This document shows, one piece after another, positions 35,201 through 47,200 of a stretch of 64,000 nucleotides of DNA. How positions within the stretch are numbered: position 1 is the first letter of the stretch; each line of letters starts with the position of its first letter. The position numbers and the translations under genes are program-made. The notes under the pieces were generated by a model, which did no database searches, was not told the origin of the DNA, and saw nothing but the letters and a program-made list of their open reading frames with translations. The stretch comes from Bufo bufo (taxonomy: Eukaryota; Chordata; Amphibia; Anura; Bufonidae), in assembly GCF_905171765.1 (NCBI RefSeq), contig NC_053391.1, positions 147,744,917-147,808,916 on the forward strand, written 5' to 3'.

Positions 35201-38200
35201 TTCAATGCAATTGTAAATGTAAGAAATCATTTTATTTCAGACTGAAAAAACACACATGCCGTTTTTGTTGCCATTTTTGATGTGCGTTTTGTGCCAAAGC
35301 CAGAAGTAGGAAGGGGACGTGTAAATCCAGCCTAACTGCTTTGGGCTTTCCCCTTTGTCAGGCTAAAGCTTGGGGCAGTGAATTGTTCAGTCGCAATTGT
35401 ATCTCATCATCACTACTTGTGGTGTGGGTATACACTAGTGTAGCACTATATGGGTACATAATATGACACAAGCTAAATGAATAACCAACTTAATAAAAAT
35501 GAAATACATAGGGTTATGTACAGTTCTTCCTCCATGTTAATTTTCAATAGGCTAATTAGTTAGAATGAAATTTTGTTTTACTAGATCTCTGAGTATTATC
35601 TCCACTGTAGTGTTACCCCAGTAAATGCAGTCAGTGGGACACTGTGCTGGGGCAGACTTGACTACCATTATGAAAACACAATGAAGTTCCAGCACTCACG
35701 ATTTTTGGTAGCTAAAATCTTCGTCTTTTATTCAGGCAGTAGACAAAATAGACAGGACATCCACCCACAAGTGTAGCAACCTTGGTACACTTGTGGGTGG
35801 ATGTCCTGTCTATTTTGTCTACTGCCTGAATAAAAGACGAAGATTTTAGCTACCAAAAATCGTGAGTGCTGGAACTTCATTGTGTTTTCATATCAAGGAT
35901 ATACAGGCTCACCAGCCTTTTCCATGCACGCAGGTGTTTGGACAATTGGGTGAGCTGGACTTTTCTTTGACTACCATTACTCTAAGGCCCCTTTGACACG
36001 GGCGAGAATTCCGTGCGGGTACAATGCGTGAGGTGAACGCATTGCACCCGCACTGAATCCGGTCCAATTCACTTCAATAGGGCTATGCAGATGATCAGTG
36101 ATTTTCACGCATCACTTGTGCGTTGTGTGAAAATCGCAGCATGTTCTATATTCTGCTTTTTTCACGCAACGCAGGCCCCTTAGAAATGAATGGGTCTGCG
36201 TGAAAATCGCAAGCATCGGCAAGCAAGTGCGGATGCGGTGTGATTTTCACGCATGGTTACTAGGAGATGATAGGGATGAGCAACCCCGGACCCCATTAAA
36301 GTAAATTCACTGTATTATTTTCCCTTATAACATGGTTATAAGGGAAATTAATAACATTCTTAATACAGAATGCTTACTAAAATGTGGATTGAGGGGTTAA
36401 AAAAAAAATATATCATTTAACTCACCTTATCAACTTGATTCCGCAGCCGGCATCGTCTTCTTTCTTTCTGCACCTGCAAAAAGACCTTTGATGACGTAAT
36501 CGCGCTCACCACGTGGTGAGTGCGCTTGGTGACGTCAGCGCAGGTCCTGCTGAATGAAGATGGAAGGATCTTCTATCTTTATTCAGCAGGACCTGCGCTG
36601 ACGTCACCAAGCACACTCACCACGTGGTGAGCGCGATTACGTCATCAAAGGTCTTTTTGCAGGTGCAGAAAGAAAGAAGACGATGCCGGCTGCGGAATCA
36701 AGTTGATAAGGTGAGTTAAATAATATATTTTTTTTTAACCCCTCAATCCACATTTTAGTAAGCATTCTGTATTAAGAATGCTATTATTTTCCTTTATAAC
36801 CATGTTATAAGGGAAAATAATACAGTGAATAGAACACCTAACCCAAACCCGAACTTCAGTGAAGAAGTCTGGGTTTGGGTCTGGAAACCACATTCAGTTT
36901 TCTCTCACGTGCATTGCACTTGTGCGGAAAAAGATGAATATCGGAACGCAATTGCAGTCAAGATTAACTGCAAATCCGGGACGCCCGTGTGAAAGAGGCC
37001 TAAGGGTACTTTCACACTTGCGGCAGAGGATTCCGACAGGCAGTTTCGTTGCCGGATCCGTCAAAACGCATGCAAACTGATGTCATTTGTCAGACGGATC
37101 AGGATCCTGATCCGTCTGACAAATGCATTCAAATGCTGCATCCGTCTCTTCGGTGTCATCCGGAAAAACGGATCCAGCATTTATTTATTTTCACATTTTT
37201 TGCGGTCTGAGCATGCGCAGACCGCAAAAACGGATCTGTTTTGCCGGAACACTCGGGCATTAATGCATTTCAATGCAAATGTTGCAGAATTTTGGACGGA
37301 GATAATACCGCAGCATTCTGCGGTATCATCTCAGTCCTGAAAAGGCAAAAAGACTGAACTGAAGACATCCTGATGCATCCTGAACGGAATGCTCTCCATT
37401 CAGAATGCATTAGGATAAAACTGATCAGTTATTTTCTGGTATTGAGCCCCTAGGATGGAACTCAATGCCGGAAAAGAATAACGCTAGTGTGAAAGTACCC
37501 TAAACGTTTGTTGTGTACACACCTGATAAAATGGCTTACATGTCTCTGTATGTACCACCTAGGGTAGGATGCCTGTGTATCTGTTAAATGCATATTCTGC
37601 TTATAGAGAGTTATCCCCGTCCTGGGGATTGTATAACATCAGTGGGGATCCCACCATTGGGACCCCCACCAATCATTGGGTACAAGGCCCTCTTTCTCGT
37701 GATCATGGGGGTCCCAGTGGTGGGATTCTTACAGATCCAATGGGGGTTAACTTTCTATAACTGGAATACATTATGGTAGGTTTGATCATGGTGATGAAGA
37801 CTAGCCATTTCTTGCTGCAATCAGTATTGCCAGAAAAATGATTCTTATTTATATGCAAATGAGGTGCTCAAAGAACCGAGGGACTGTCTTGGCTCTCTTT
37901 GAACACTGCCTCACCTCTGCCACTCCCTCACCTAGTGAAATTGACAGGGCCAAGCATCCTTATTGTTCCAATGCCTGGGCTTGAAATCTCGCACGTGCAT
38001 CATAACAGTTATTTCTGCGCATGCACAGTGAAGACCTCAAGTGGGCATTCCCGCTCTGAGATTTTCACTGCATGTGCCAGTAGTTCTGCTGCTGACAGAT
38101 GCGTGAGACTTACGGGCCAGGCATCAGAGCAGTGAGGATGCCTGACCGAATCAATTTCACTAGGAGAGGCAGAGGGGAGCACTGCATATAGTGATGAGGT

Positions 38201-41200
38201 TTGGCAGCAGAAAAACTGTCTGCAGGAAAGCTTGTCAAATCAGGACAATGGCCTCAGGATACAATATATTCAAAATACAATGTTTTTTTCTGACCCATAG
38301 TAAGGTAAAACTAGACTTGAGATACAATGACTCAAAGCCACTTCTCTGGTAAAATAGCTGTTGAGAGGGAGGAGGAATTCCTTATGGGGCTGTGACTTTT
38401 CGCAGTACCTGGCAGCTGCGCCTTTTCTGTTTGCGCGGAGGGCTTTAACCCCTTCTTTCTGCCGGTGGACGCCATTTTCGGAGCCGTAGTCATGCCTTTT
38501 CATATTTCCTGCGCGGTCTGTGATGCGACTGGGGGGCGGAGCCTATCACGTCTGCTCTGGCGCATCCGCTTTGCCTCAGCGCTTCTCCTCACAGGTCATG
38601 GTAGGACAGCTGCGTTTTGCAAGTTTGAGACCCTGACTCCGGGATTGTCGCCATCATGCCTAGACCTAGGGCCCACCAAAAATCTAAAGCGGCGACTCTG
38701 GTCCCACTGGGATCCTGTAGTGTATGCTGCCTGCCACTTTCAGTTACTGGATCCTGTGACTCTTGCCTAGCCTCAGGACAGGATCATCCTCCACCAATCC
38801 AGCCCAGTCCCTCCGCCATCCTTTCGGAGCCCTCCTGGGCCTCTGCCATAGCTAGGGCGGCCGCAGACTTGGCCCAAGTTTCACGCGCGGCCATGGCCTT
38901 TATGGAGCGCACAGCGGCCACTGATCCTGTGGTTAGCACCGCTACAGCTCCCGGTGCCCCCCACAGAGGACGCCCGACCGTACGCAGCAGCATCCCTCCT
39001 CGGATGACTCTGCTTCCCCCCCTCGCCTGGAGGCGTGTTCAGTCTCTCCCCCTCGCAGGGACTACAGGTCTGAAGGGGAAAGGTCCGGCTCAGATGAGGA
39101 CACGGAGCCGGAACCCTCACCTAAGCTCTCCACCATGGTGGCAGACTTGGTCACGACGGTCCGTGACACCTTTGACATTCAGGGGGAGCCTCCTTCTACT
39201 AGTAGCCAGGAATTCCCCCTTTTCCACTCCAGAAAACCAGAGGCAGTCACATTCCCCCTTCATGGCGAGTTTGCCAAGGTCCTTTCAAAGGCTTGGGAGC
39301 GCCCTAATCACCGTTTTTCTGCCACAAGGCGCATGGATACCCTGTATCCTTTCCCGGCAGATAATGTGCAGCAGTGGTCTTCTCCTCCTAAGGTCGACCC
39401 GCCGGTGGCCAGATTGGCTAAGAATACGGCAATACCAGTCCTGGACGGGTCCTCCCTACAGGACTCAGTTGACAGGCGTTTGGACTCTTTCCAAAGCCAT
39501 CTTTACTCTGGCGGGCACAGGTCTGTGGCCCGCTTTTGCCTCAGCCTGGGTAGCCAGGGCGCTTTCGGTGTGGTTGCAACGCCATCCTCAGGACCTCGCG
39601 AAGCGACAACTTTTCTCTGTGAGGCCTCATTGGACGTCAGCACTCTCTTTGCGCGGGTGTCGGCCCTCTCGGTCACGCAGCGCAGGGAGGTCTGATTGAA
39701 GGTTTGGGATGCCGACGCTTCCTCCAAGCGCTCCCTCACTAACCTCCCCTTTGCGGGCTCCAGGCTCTTCGGTGCTAAGCTGGACGAGATTATCTCTGAC
39801 GCTACGGGGGGCAAGAGTACACTCCTGCCCCAATCCAGATCCAAGCGCGCCTTCAGAGCTTGCCCCTCTGGCTCTCGAAACCAGTCCTTTCGGCGCTTCT
39901 CCTCCAGGTCTGAGACATCCCCTTCCTCCGGCGGCTCTCAGGACTCCCGCAAGAAGCCTTCCTTTAAGCCTCAACCTTCCTGGCCCCCGCGGGCCCAATT
40001 CTAGGGGAGTTCTGCCCGCCCCGCGGCTCCCAAGCAGTCCTCTGCCTCAAGGGGCGCCCCCACCGCTGGCGGTGGGGGGCCGTCTGCTCTCCTTTCAGCA
40101 TGTCTGGAGGGCTCACGTTCAAGACGCCTGGGCTCTGGAAATTGTAACATCCGGGTACAAGATAGAATTCGTTTCCAGACCTCCGTAACGTTTCTTTCCT
40201 TCTCGGGTTCCGGGGGATCCGGCCCGTGCCTCGGCTCTGTTACCAGCAGTCTCACCCCTTCCTGCACGGGGAGTAGTTGTTCCAGTCCCTCTGGAGGAAC
40301 AGGATGCAGGATTCTACTCAAATCTCTTTGTAGTGCCAAAGAAGAAGGGGTCAGTGCGTCCGGTCTTAGACCTGAAGCTTTTAAACAAGTCCTTACGGTT
40401 GCGGAGGTTCCGGATGGAATCCCTCCGCTCCGTTATTGCTTCTCTTCTTCCAGGGGAGTCCCTCGCATTGGTGGACATCCGGGATGCCTATCTGCATGTA
40501 CCTATCGCAGAATCTCATCACAGATTCCTGCGCTTTTCCATTGGCGGCCGTCATTACCAGTTCGTCGCCCTTCCCTTTGGGCTGGCGACTGCCCCGCGGG
40601 TATTCACGAAGATCTTGGCGCCGCTCATGGGGATGGTTATGGACACTACTACAGCCCGGGTTTTCCTTCCGGATTGCAAGTTCTCTCGGATACGGGAGTC
40701 GGTATCTTACCTTCTGCATTCCCCTGTCTCTCCATCCGGGAGTGTATGCAGGTTCTGGGGCTTATGGTGACCTCCTTCGAGGCAGTCCCCTTTGCCCAGT
40801 TTCACACTCGGTCTCTGCAGCAGGCGATCCTGTCTTTCTGGGACAAGACATCCAGGAGTCTAGATTCTCGGATCCGTCTTCCACCTCAGGTGCGCATAGT
40901 TCTCACGTGGTGGCTGTCCCCTCAGAATCTGACTTTGGGAAAATCCTTCCTCCCAATCTCCTGGACAGTCGTCACCACCGATGCCAGTCTCCTGGGTTGG
41001 GGTGGAGTTCTCCGGGCTCGGACGGTTCAGGGGGTGTATTCAGAGGTGGAAGCCCGCCTTCCGATCAACATACTGGAGCTCAGAGCAATTTTCTGCATCC
41101 GGACGTGTTCAAGGACGTCTGTCACCGTTGGGGCCGCCCGAACGTGGACTTGATGGCGTCCAGGCTCAACAACAAAGTTCCCACGTTCCTGGCCCGAGCT

Positions 41201-44200
41201 CGGGATCCGGAGGCGTACGGGGTGGACGCTCTGGTGTCTCCATGGCAAGACTTCGCGCTCCTCTGTCTTCCCACCACTGCCTCTGCTTCCAAGGGTTTTT
41301 CGCAGGGTAGCAGCAGAAGGAATCCCAACCATTCTCATCGCTCCAGATTGGCCTCGCTGCGCCTGGTTCTCGGAGGTCTCTCGGATGCTGGCAGACGTTC
41401 CGTAGCCTCTTCCTCTCAGGGAGGACCTGCTGTCTCGGGGTCCGCTCTTCCACCGGAATTTACAGTCACTTTGTTTTTTGTTTTGTTACAGCATTTGGTT
41501 ACAGATTCAGCACATTGGTGATACAGAATTACATCATTTTCAATAAAAAGCAAAAACAAAAAACAAAACATTAACTCACGACCTTTACACAGAACATTCC
41601 CCCCTCCCCTGCCACCCATCCGAGTCACCACTGCAACAACCACTTCCTTTAATTTATCAATTTGTCTCCTGCCGACCTATTCTTTATTTTATCCATTATA
41701 TCTAACTATACTTCCACTTAGGGTCCATTTACACGTCCGTAAGTGTTTTGCGGATCCGCAAAACACGGACACCTGCAATGTGCGATCCGCAATTTGCGGA
41801 TCCGCACATCACAGACACTATAATAGAAAATGCCTTTTCTGGTCCACAATTGCGGACAAGAATAGGACATGTTCTATTTTTTCCAGGAACGAAATTGCGG
41901 ATCCCGAAAAAACGGATGCGGATCCCGAAAAAACAGATGCGGATCCAGGAAATGTGGATTTGCACCTGTTCTAGCCCCATTGAAAGTGAATGGGTCCGCA
42001 AATTGCGGAACTAATGCGGACCCAAATTACGGACGTGTGAATGGACCCTTTTATTTTGTTTCGTTCCTCCTCCACCCCCCATTTCTATGTTATTCAATAG
42101 CCAACTTCCCCAATGTACCCTTGAGTGTTTCTAGGCTATACCATTCCGTGTACTTGAATGATTGCATGATGCTTCTTATTTCATCCTGGGCAAAGCTATT
42201 AGCAATAAAGGTTTTCCATCTCTTGAAAAACCATTTAGTTTTCTTATCCTTGTTTGATTCCGTGTCAACCATATCTATATACATAGTGTATCATCTGCGC
42301 TTTTACCTCTTGGAGCCTAGGTACCTCTGATCTCAACCACCACTGTAATAAACATCGCTAGGATACCACCAGGGCCACATCTACTATTATTGGAGGAGGG
42401 TGCTGCGATTCTTCAAAATCATGAAAGATCAGAACTTTAGGAACTAGTCTCATGATATATCCCCAGATATCCCTAATCCAACTCTTGACCTGCTCCCAAA
42501 ATGTCTGTATCTGTGGACATAGCCATATACAGTGTGCTAAGTCTGCCCTATCTAATCCACATTTCGGGCAAGCAGTAAGGAAAGTTGGGTTATCTGATTT
42601 CCTGGGAAAGGTGAAGGCGTAGATGGCCGAATGCATCAACCGAAGGTGTGACTCTCGCCACACCTCGCAAGGCACCGCTTTACACACTCTAAGCCATCCC
42701 TGCAGGATTTTCTCAGGCGATATTGTTATATTGAGCTGCTTCTCCCATTTTTTAAAAAGAACTTGTGCTGATGCTTTATTAACGGATTCAAGTAACACCC
42801 GATATATGTGAGATATGAAAAGTTTGGAACTATCAGCTCCCAAAGAAAATACTAAAGAGTTCCCAACACATTCGCCCGTGACATCACTCAACCTCTCCTT
42901 GCAGAAAAGATAAACTTGTTGAAAAGGAAGAATGTGTAAACATCTTATTTGTATCCCCTTGTGGGAATTCTGGATATTGCCATAGATTCATTACCCTGGA
43001 AGCCAAGAATGGTTTCTTAGCTAACTTACGTGTTTCCTTCCATACTACCACCGTATCACGTATTATAATTGAGTGTTTCAAGCGCGGTGGCAGTCTGTCC
43101 CCTCGTATGGAGTAAATTTATTAGTGGGCATGGGTGGGACAGTTGGGTCACCAACTCAAAATTTGAGAAGTGATTAGTCCCGTGTACCCAGTCCAAACCA
43201 TGTCTAAGAAGACACGCCAAATTGTATAGTCTAATATTCGGCACATTCAGACCGCCCATATTTCTTGGTAGCATCAATTTTGAAAGGGCGATACGGGGTT
43301 CCTTTCCTGACCACAAGAATCTGATAAACACGGATTGGAGGTCTTGGACATCAGAGTGTCTTAAAAGTATTGGGATCGTCTGTAGGGGGTATAGCAGTTT
43401 AGGAAAACATACCATTTTCAATAGATGAGTCCTGCCCGTTAAGGATAGTGGGAGACTCTGCCACCTATCAAGGTCACTTTTGATTGTTTTGAACAAGGGG
43501 AGGTAATTCAGATTATAAAGGGATGAAGGAGACTTTCCTATCTTGATTCCCAAACATGTAATCTGTGAATCGCTCACCGTAATACTCTTACACGATTCTG
43601 GAAGCAATTCTCTTATCTTCAGTGACGTTAATGGTAGTAAAACACATTTATCTAGATTTATTTTGAAACCTGAGACCGGCCCAAAAGAATCCAGGAGTCG
43701 TAAAACGTTCTCCAGGTCTTCCGAATGATCAGCCATGAATAGCAATATATCATCCGCAAAAAGGGACGTGCATATTTCTTTTTGACCTACTTTTATTCTT
43801 CTAAAGACGTCTCCACCTTCCAGCATGCGAGCCAATGGTTCAAGTGTTAAATTAAACAGTAGCGGGGAAAGCGGGCAACCCTGACGTGTTCCCCTGCATA
43901 ATGGGAAAGGAGATAAGAAGCCAGGGATTGCTATTCGAGCTCTGGGAGTTGCATAAAGTGCTGATATAAAAGTCCGGACTGGACCTCTAAAACCCATTCT
44001 ACTTAAAATCTCTTCTAACCAATCCCACCGGACATTGTCAAATGCCATCAGCGACGGCCGCCGAGAAGGACAAGTGTTCCACTGCACTGCGTCCAGTACC
44101 GTCAGAACTTTTCGAATATTGGATACTGCAGCTCTACCTTTAATAAATCCGGATTGGGGTGAAGATACTAAGCCCGGCATAAAAGAAGAGCGCCTGTCAG

Positions 44201-47200
44201 CCATGATCTTTGCCACTAATTTAAGGTCTACATTGGTCAATGATATTGGGTGATACGAGGAGGGGTATAGGACATCCTTCCCCGGTTTGGGAATAAGCTT
44301 GATATATACTAAGTTATCTGTTGACAATAATGGAGAACCTGTTAGTATGCCATTAAACACCGCCGCCAATGGGCCTTTCAGATCTTCTTCTAGCATCTTG
44401 AAGAATTCCCCTGTGTATCTACCTGGACCCGGGGCCTTGTGTAAGTGTAAACTTTTAATGGCTGCAAGCACCTCGTTCTCAGATATTGGGGAGTTTAGTA
44501 CTTCTAGCTGAGTATCAGTAAGAGTTGGTAACTTAACACACCTGGAGAAAAAGGACGACATTGGGGCCTTGGGTCCTGGATCCTTGTACAATTCCTTATA
44601 GTATTCCCCCAAAATAGAAACAATTTTATCAGGTTTGTTATGTATGACACCACCGGCGTCAGCTATTTTCAGGATATGGGGTTGTCGTCTAGAATTCTTT
44701 ATGAGGTTGGCTAATAGTTTCCCAGATTTATTTCCTCCTCTAAAAAAACTTGTTCTCTAGATTGGACATGCTACATTTCATTTTCCTCTCGTACCACAGC
44801 TCATATTCCCTTTTAGCCAAATGCCAGGCCTCCTTTTTCTGTTCAGTCATGTTAGCTTGATAGGCTGTGTATGCATTACGCAAGAAGAAACTGAGATCTT
44901 GGAGTTGTTGCGTTATTTTTTTCTTTAGTCCCCTCACATATGCCAGTATCCTGCCCCTTAGGACGTCTTTAGCTGTATCCCAGAATAGAGAAGGATTATC
45001 TACACTCTACATATTGTCCCCCCTAAACTCCAAGTACCAGCCTCGAAGGGTATCCTTAAAATTTCCATCATTGTATAAGTAAGAGGGGAACCTCCAGATG
45101 ATATCTTGGCCTTTTGGTTGAAGCTCTAAAAGCATCACAGAAATTGGAATATGATCCGAAATCACCATGTCGTGGATTTTTGGATCTATTACTCTAGATT
45201 TCAGAGAATCTGAAATTAAAAAGTAATCGATCCTGGACCATGAGTCATGTGGAGGTGAATAAAAAGTGAAGTCCCTGTCTTCTGGATTGACTAGTCTCCA
45301 TACATCTGTCATGGCTGTATCCCTTAAGAAGGGCTCAAGCACTTTGTCATGCGTGTGGGGTATATCAGATCGGCTAATTGCTCTTCTATTCTCCGCCGTG
45401 TTAACTACAGTATTGAGATCTCCCCCAATTAGTTGTCTTGTAACAGGGTCTCTTTTCAGTCTGGTCGCCAGATCAGCAAAGAAATATTTATCGCTATTAG
45501 GGCCATATATATTATGTAGTTTAATTTCTCCTGAATCTGTACTTAGATGTAAGGTCCACCAACGCCCCATGTCGTCAGATTCAACCACAAGAATGTCATA
45601 AGCTAGATTTCTATGTAGGAGGAACAATACCCCTGCTTTATGATGTACTGCCTGGGAGCCCACAACCTTACCCACCCAAGACTTTTCCATTCTATGGAAG
45701 TCATCTTCTGGCAAGTGGTAACATAGCAATATCAGCTCTTAAATGTTTTAAGCATTTTAGTATCATATTGCGCTTATGTGGGGAGCGCAACCCTTTAACG
45801 TTCCACGACACAAATTTCATAACAATATAATAGATATAGACATCTTCCTGAGGCAGTTGATTGCATGTGACTAACATATTCCCCACCTTGGCTCCCTTTA
45901 CCCTCCCACAAATACCCCATATTACAACAGTAAACCATACTGAACAATAACATATAAAGAGCGAAGGGCACTATAGATCTGATTAGTGCTCCATTCACAG
46001 CTCTCACAGACTTTTTCCACATGTGACGTCAGGCACTTTAGTGTCTCCTATCCCACAATACTATATATATAGCATTGCTGCAATGCTCCCCAGCAACAGA
46101 AACGATTGAAAATATTAAAACTTTAAGGCAAAAACATTTGGAAGAAAATGATCCGGCCCACCTCACCTCTTAACCAGTATCATCTCTCCCAGTCCCTCCC
46201 AACAGAGAGAGAGACTCCTTACAATCACCGCCGGTGTCCCTCTTTAGAGTCCGTCGGCTCCTCCCGATAATCTTCTGTTGGACATGTTAAAGTCCTCAGC
46301 GGTCTCTAAAGCGCGGTCTTCCTTGCTCCGTATCCGAGGATGATCCTTCTTGCGCTTTCTTATTTAAGTTTCGTTGGCCACGTGTTGTAGGACCTACTTT
46401 CTCATCCAGGTCAACCGCGGCTTTCTCGGGCGATGTGTATGTCTTGCTGGAACCATCAAGCTTAAAGACCTTTAGACTGGCTGGATACAAAAGGGCGAAC
46501 TTAACTCCCCCGCAATGAAGTTGGGTGAACAAGGGAGAGAAGGCCTTACGCTTTTTCGTGACTTCCGCGGAGTAGTCTCCGAATATAAGGATCTTCATTC
46601 CCCTAAATGTGACGGGTTCTTTGCGGGCTTTGAACGCCTTGAGGATTGTTTCCTTATCTGTGTAGTCCAGATACCTCATAACCACTTGTCTCGGTCTGTT
46701 TGGCTGGTGATCGTTAGCAGGATGGGATGGTCCCACTCTGTGGGCACATTCCACTTTGCAACGTCTTGTTATCCCCACGACCTGAGGCAGTTCCAGTTCG
46801 CATATATTAAGTAAGTCTCCTTGTGGGATAGATTCCTGGAGACCCACCAGCCTTAAGTTATTGCGCCTGGACCTATTTTCTAGATCCTCCAGCTTCATAG
46901 GCGTTTGTTGTCAGCTAAGGCTGATTGAAGCTTTTGTAGAATCGATTCCGTGGTGTCTTCTATTACTTGTATGCGGCCTTCTGCCTCATCCAGCCGGCCT
47001 TCGTGCTGCTGGACTGCCTCCTGTAATTGTTGCATCACGTTAGCGACCGACGCCGCGAGTGTTTCCCGCAAATCCGGGGCTAGTTGCGTGGCCACCTCCA
47101 CCGCTAGCTCTTTGTAATCAATTTGATGCGACCGCACCTCTGTTGCTTTCACTCCCGTACAGTCATTAGCGCTTCCCGGCGGCTCTGCAGATAATGCCGC

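Noticed and set aside
37640..37740. Short inverted repeat GATCCCACC/GGTGGGATTC as an individual MITE
   Set aside because: No terminal repeats or target duplication could be delimited.
46861..47043. + strand ORFs inside the LINE
   Set aside because: They are antisense shadows of the ORF1 and ORF2 frames.
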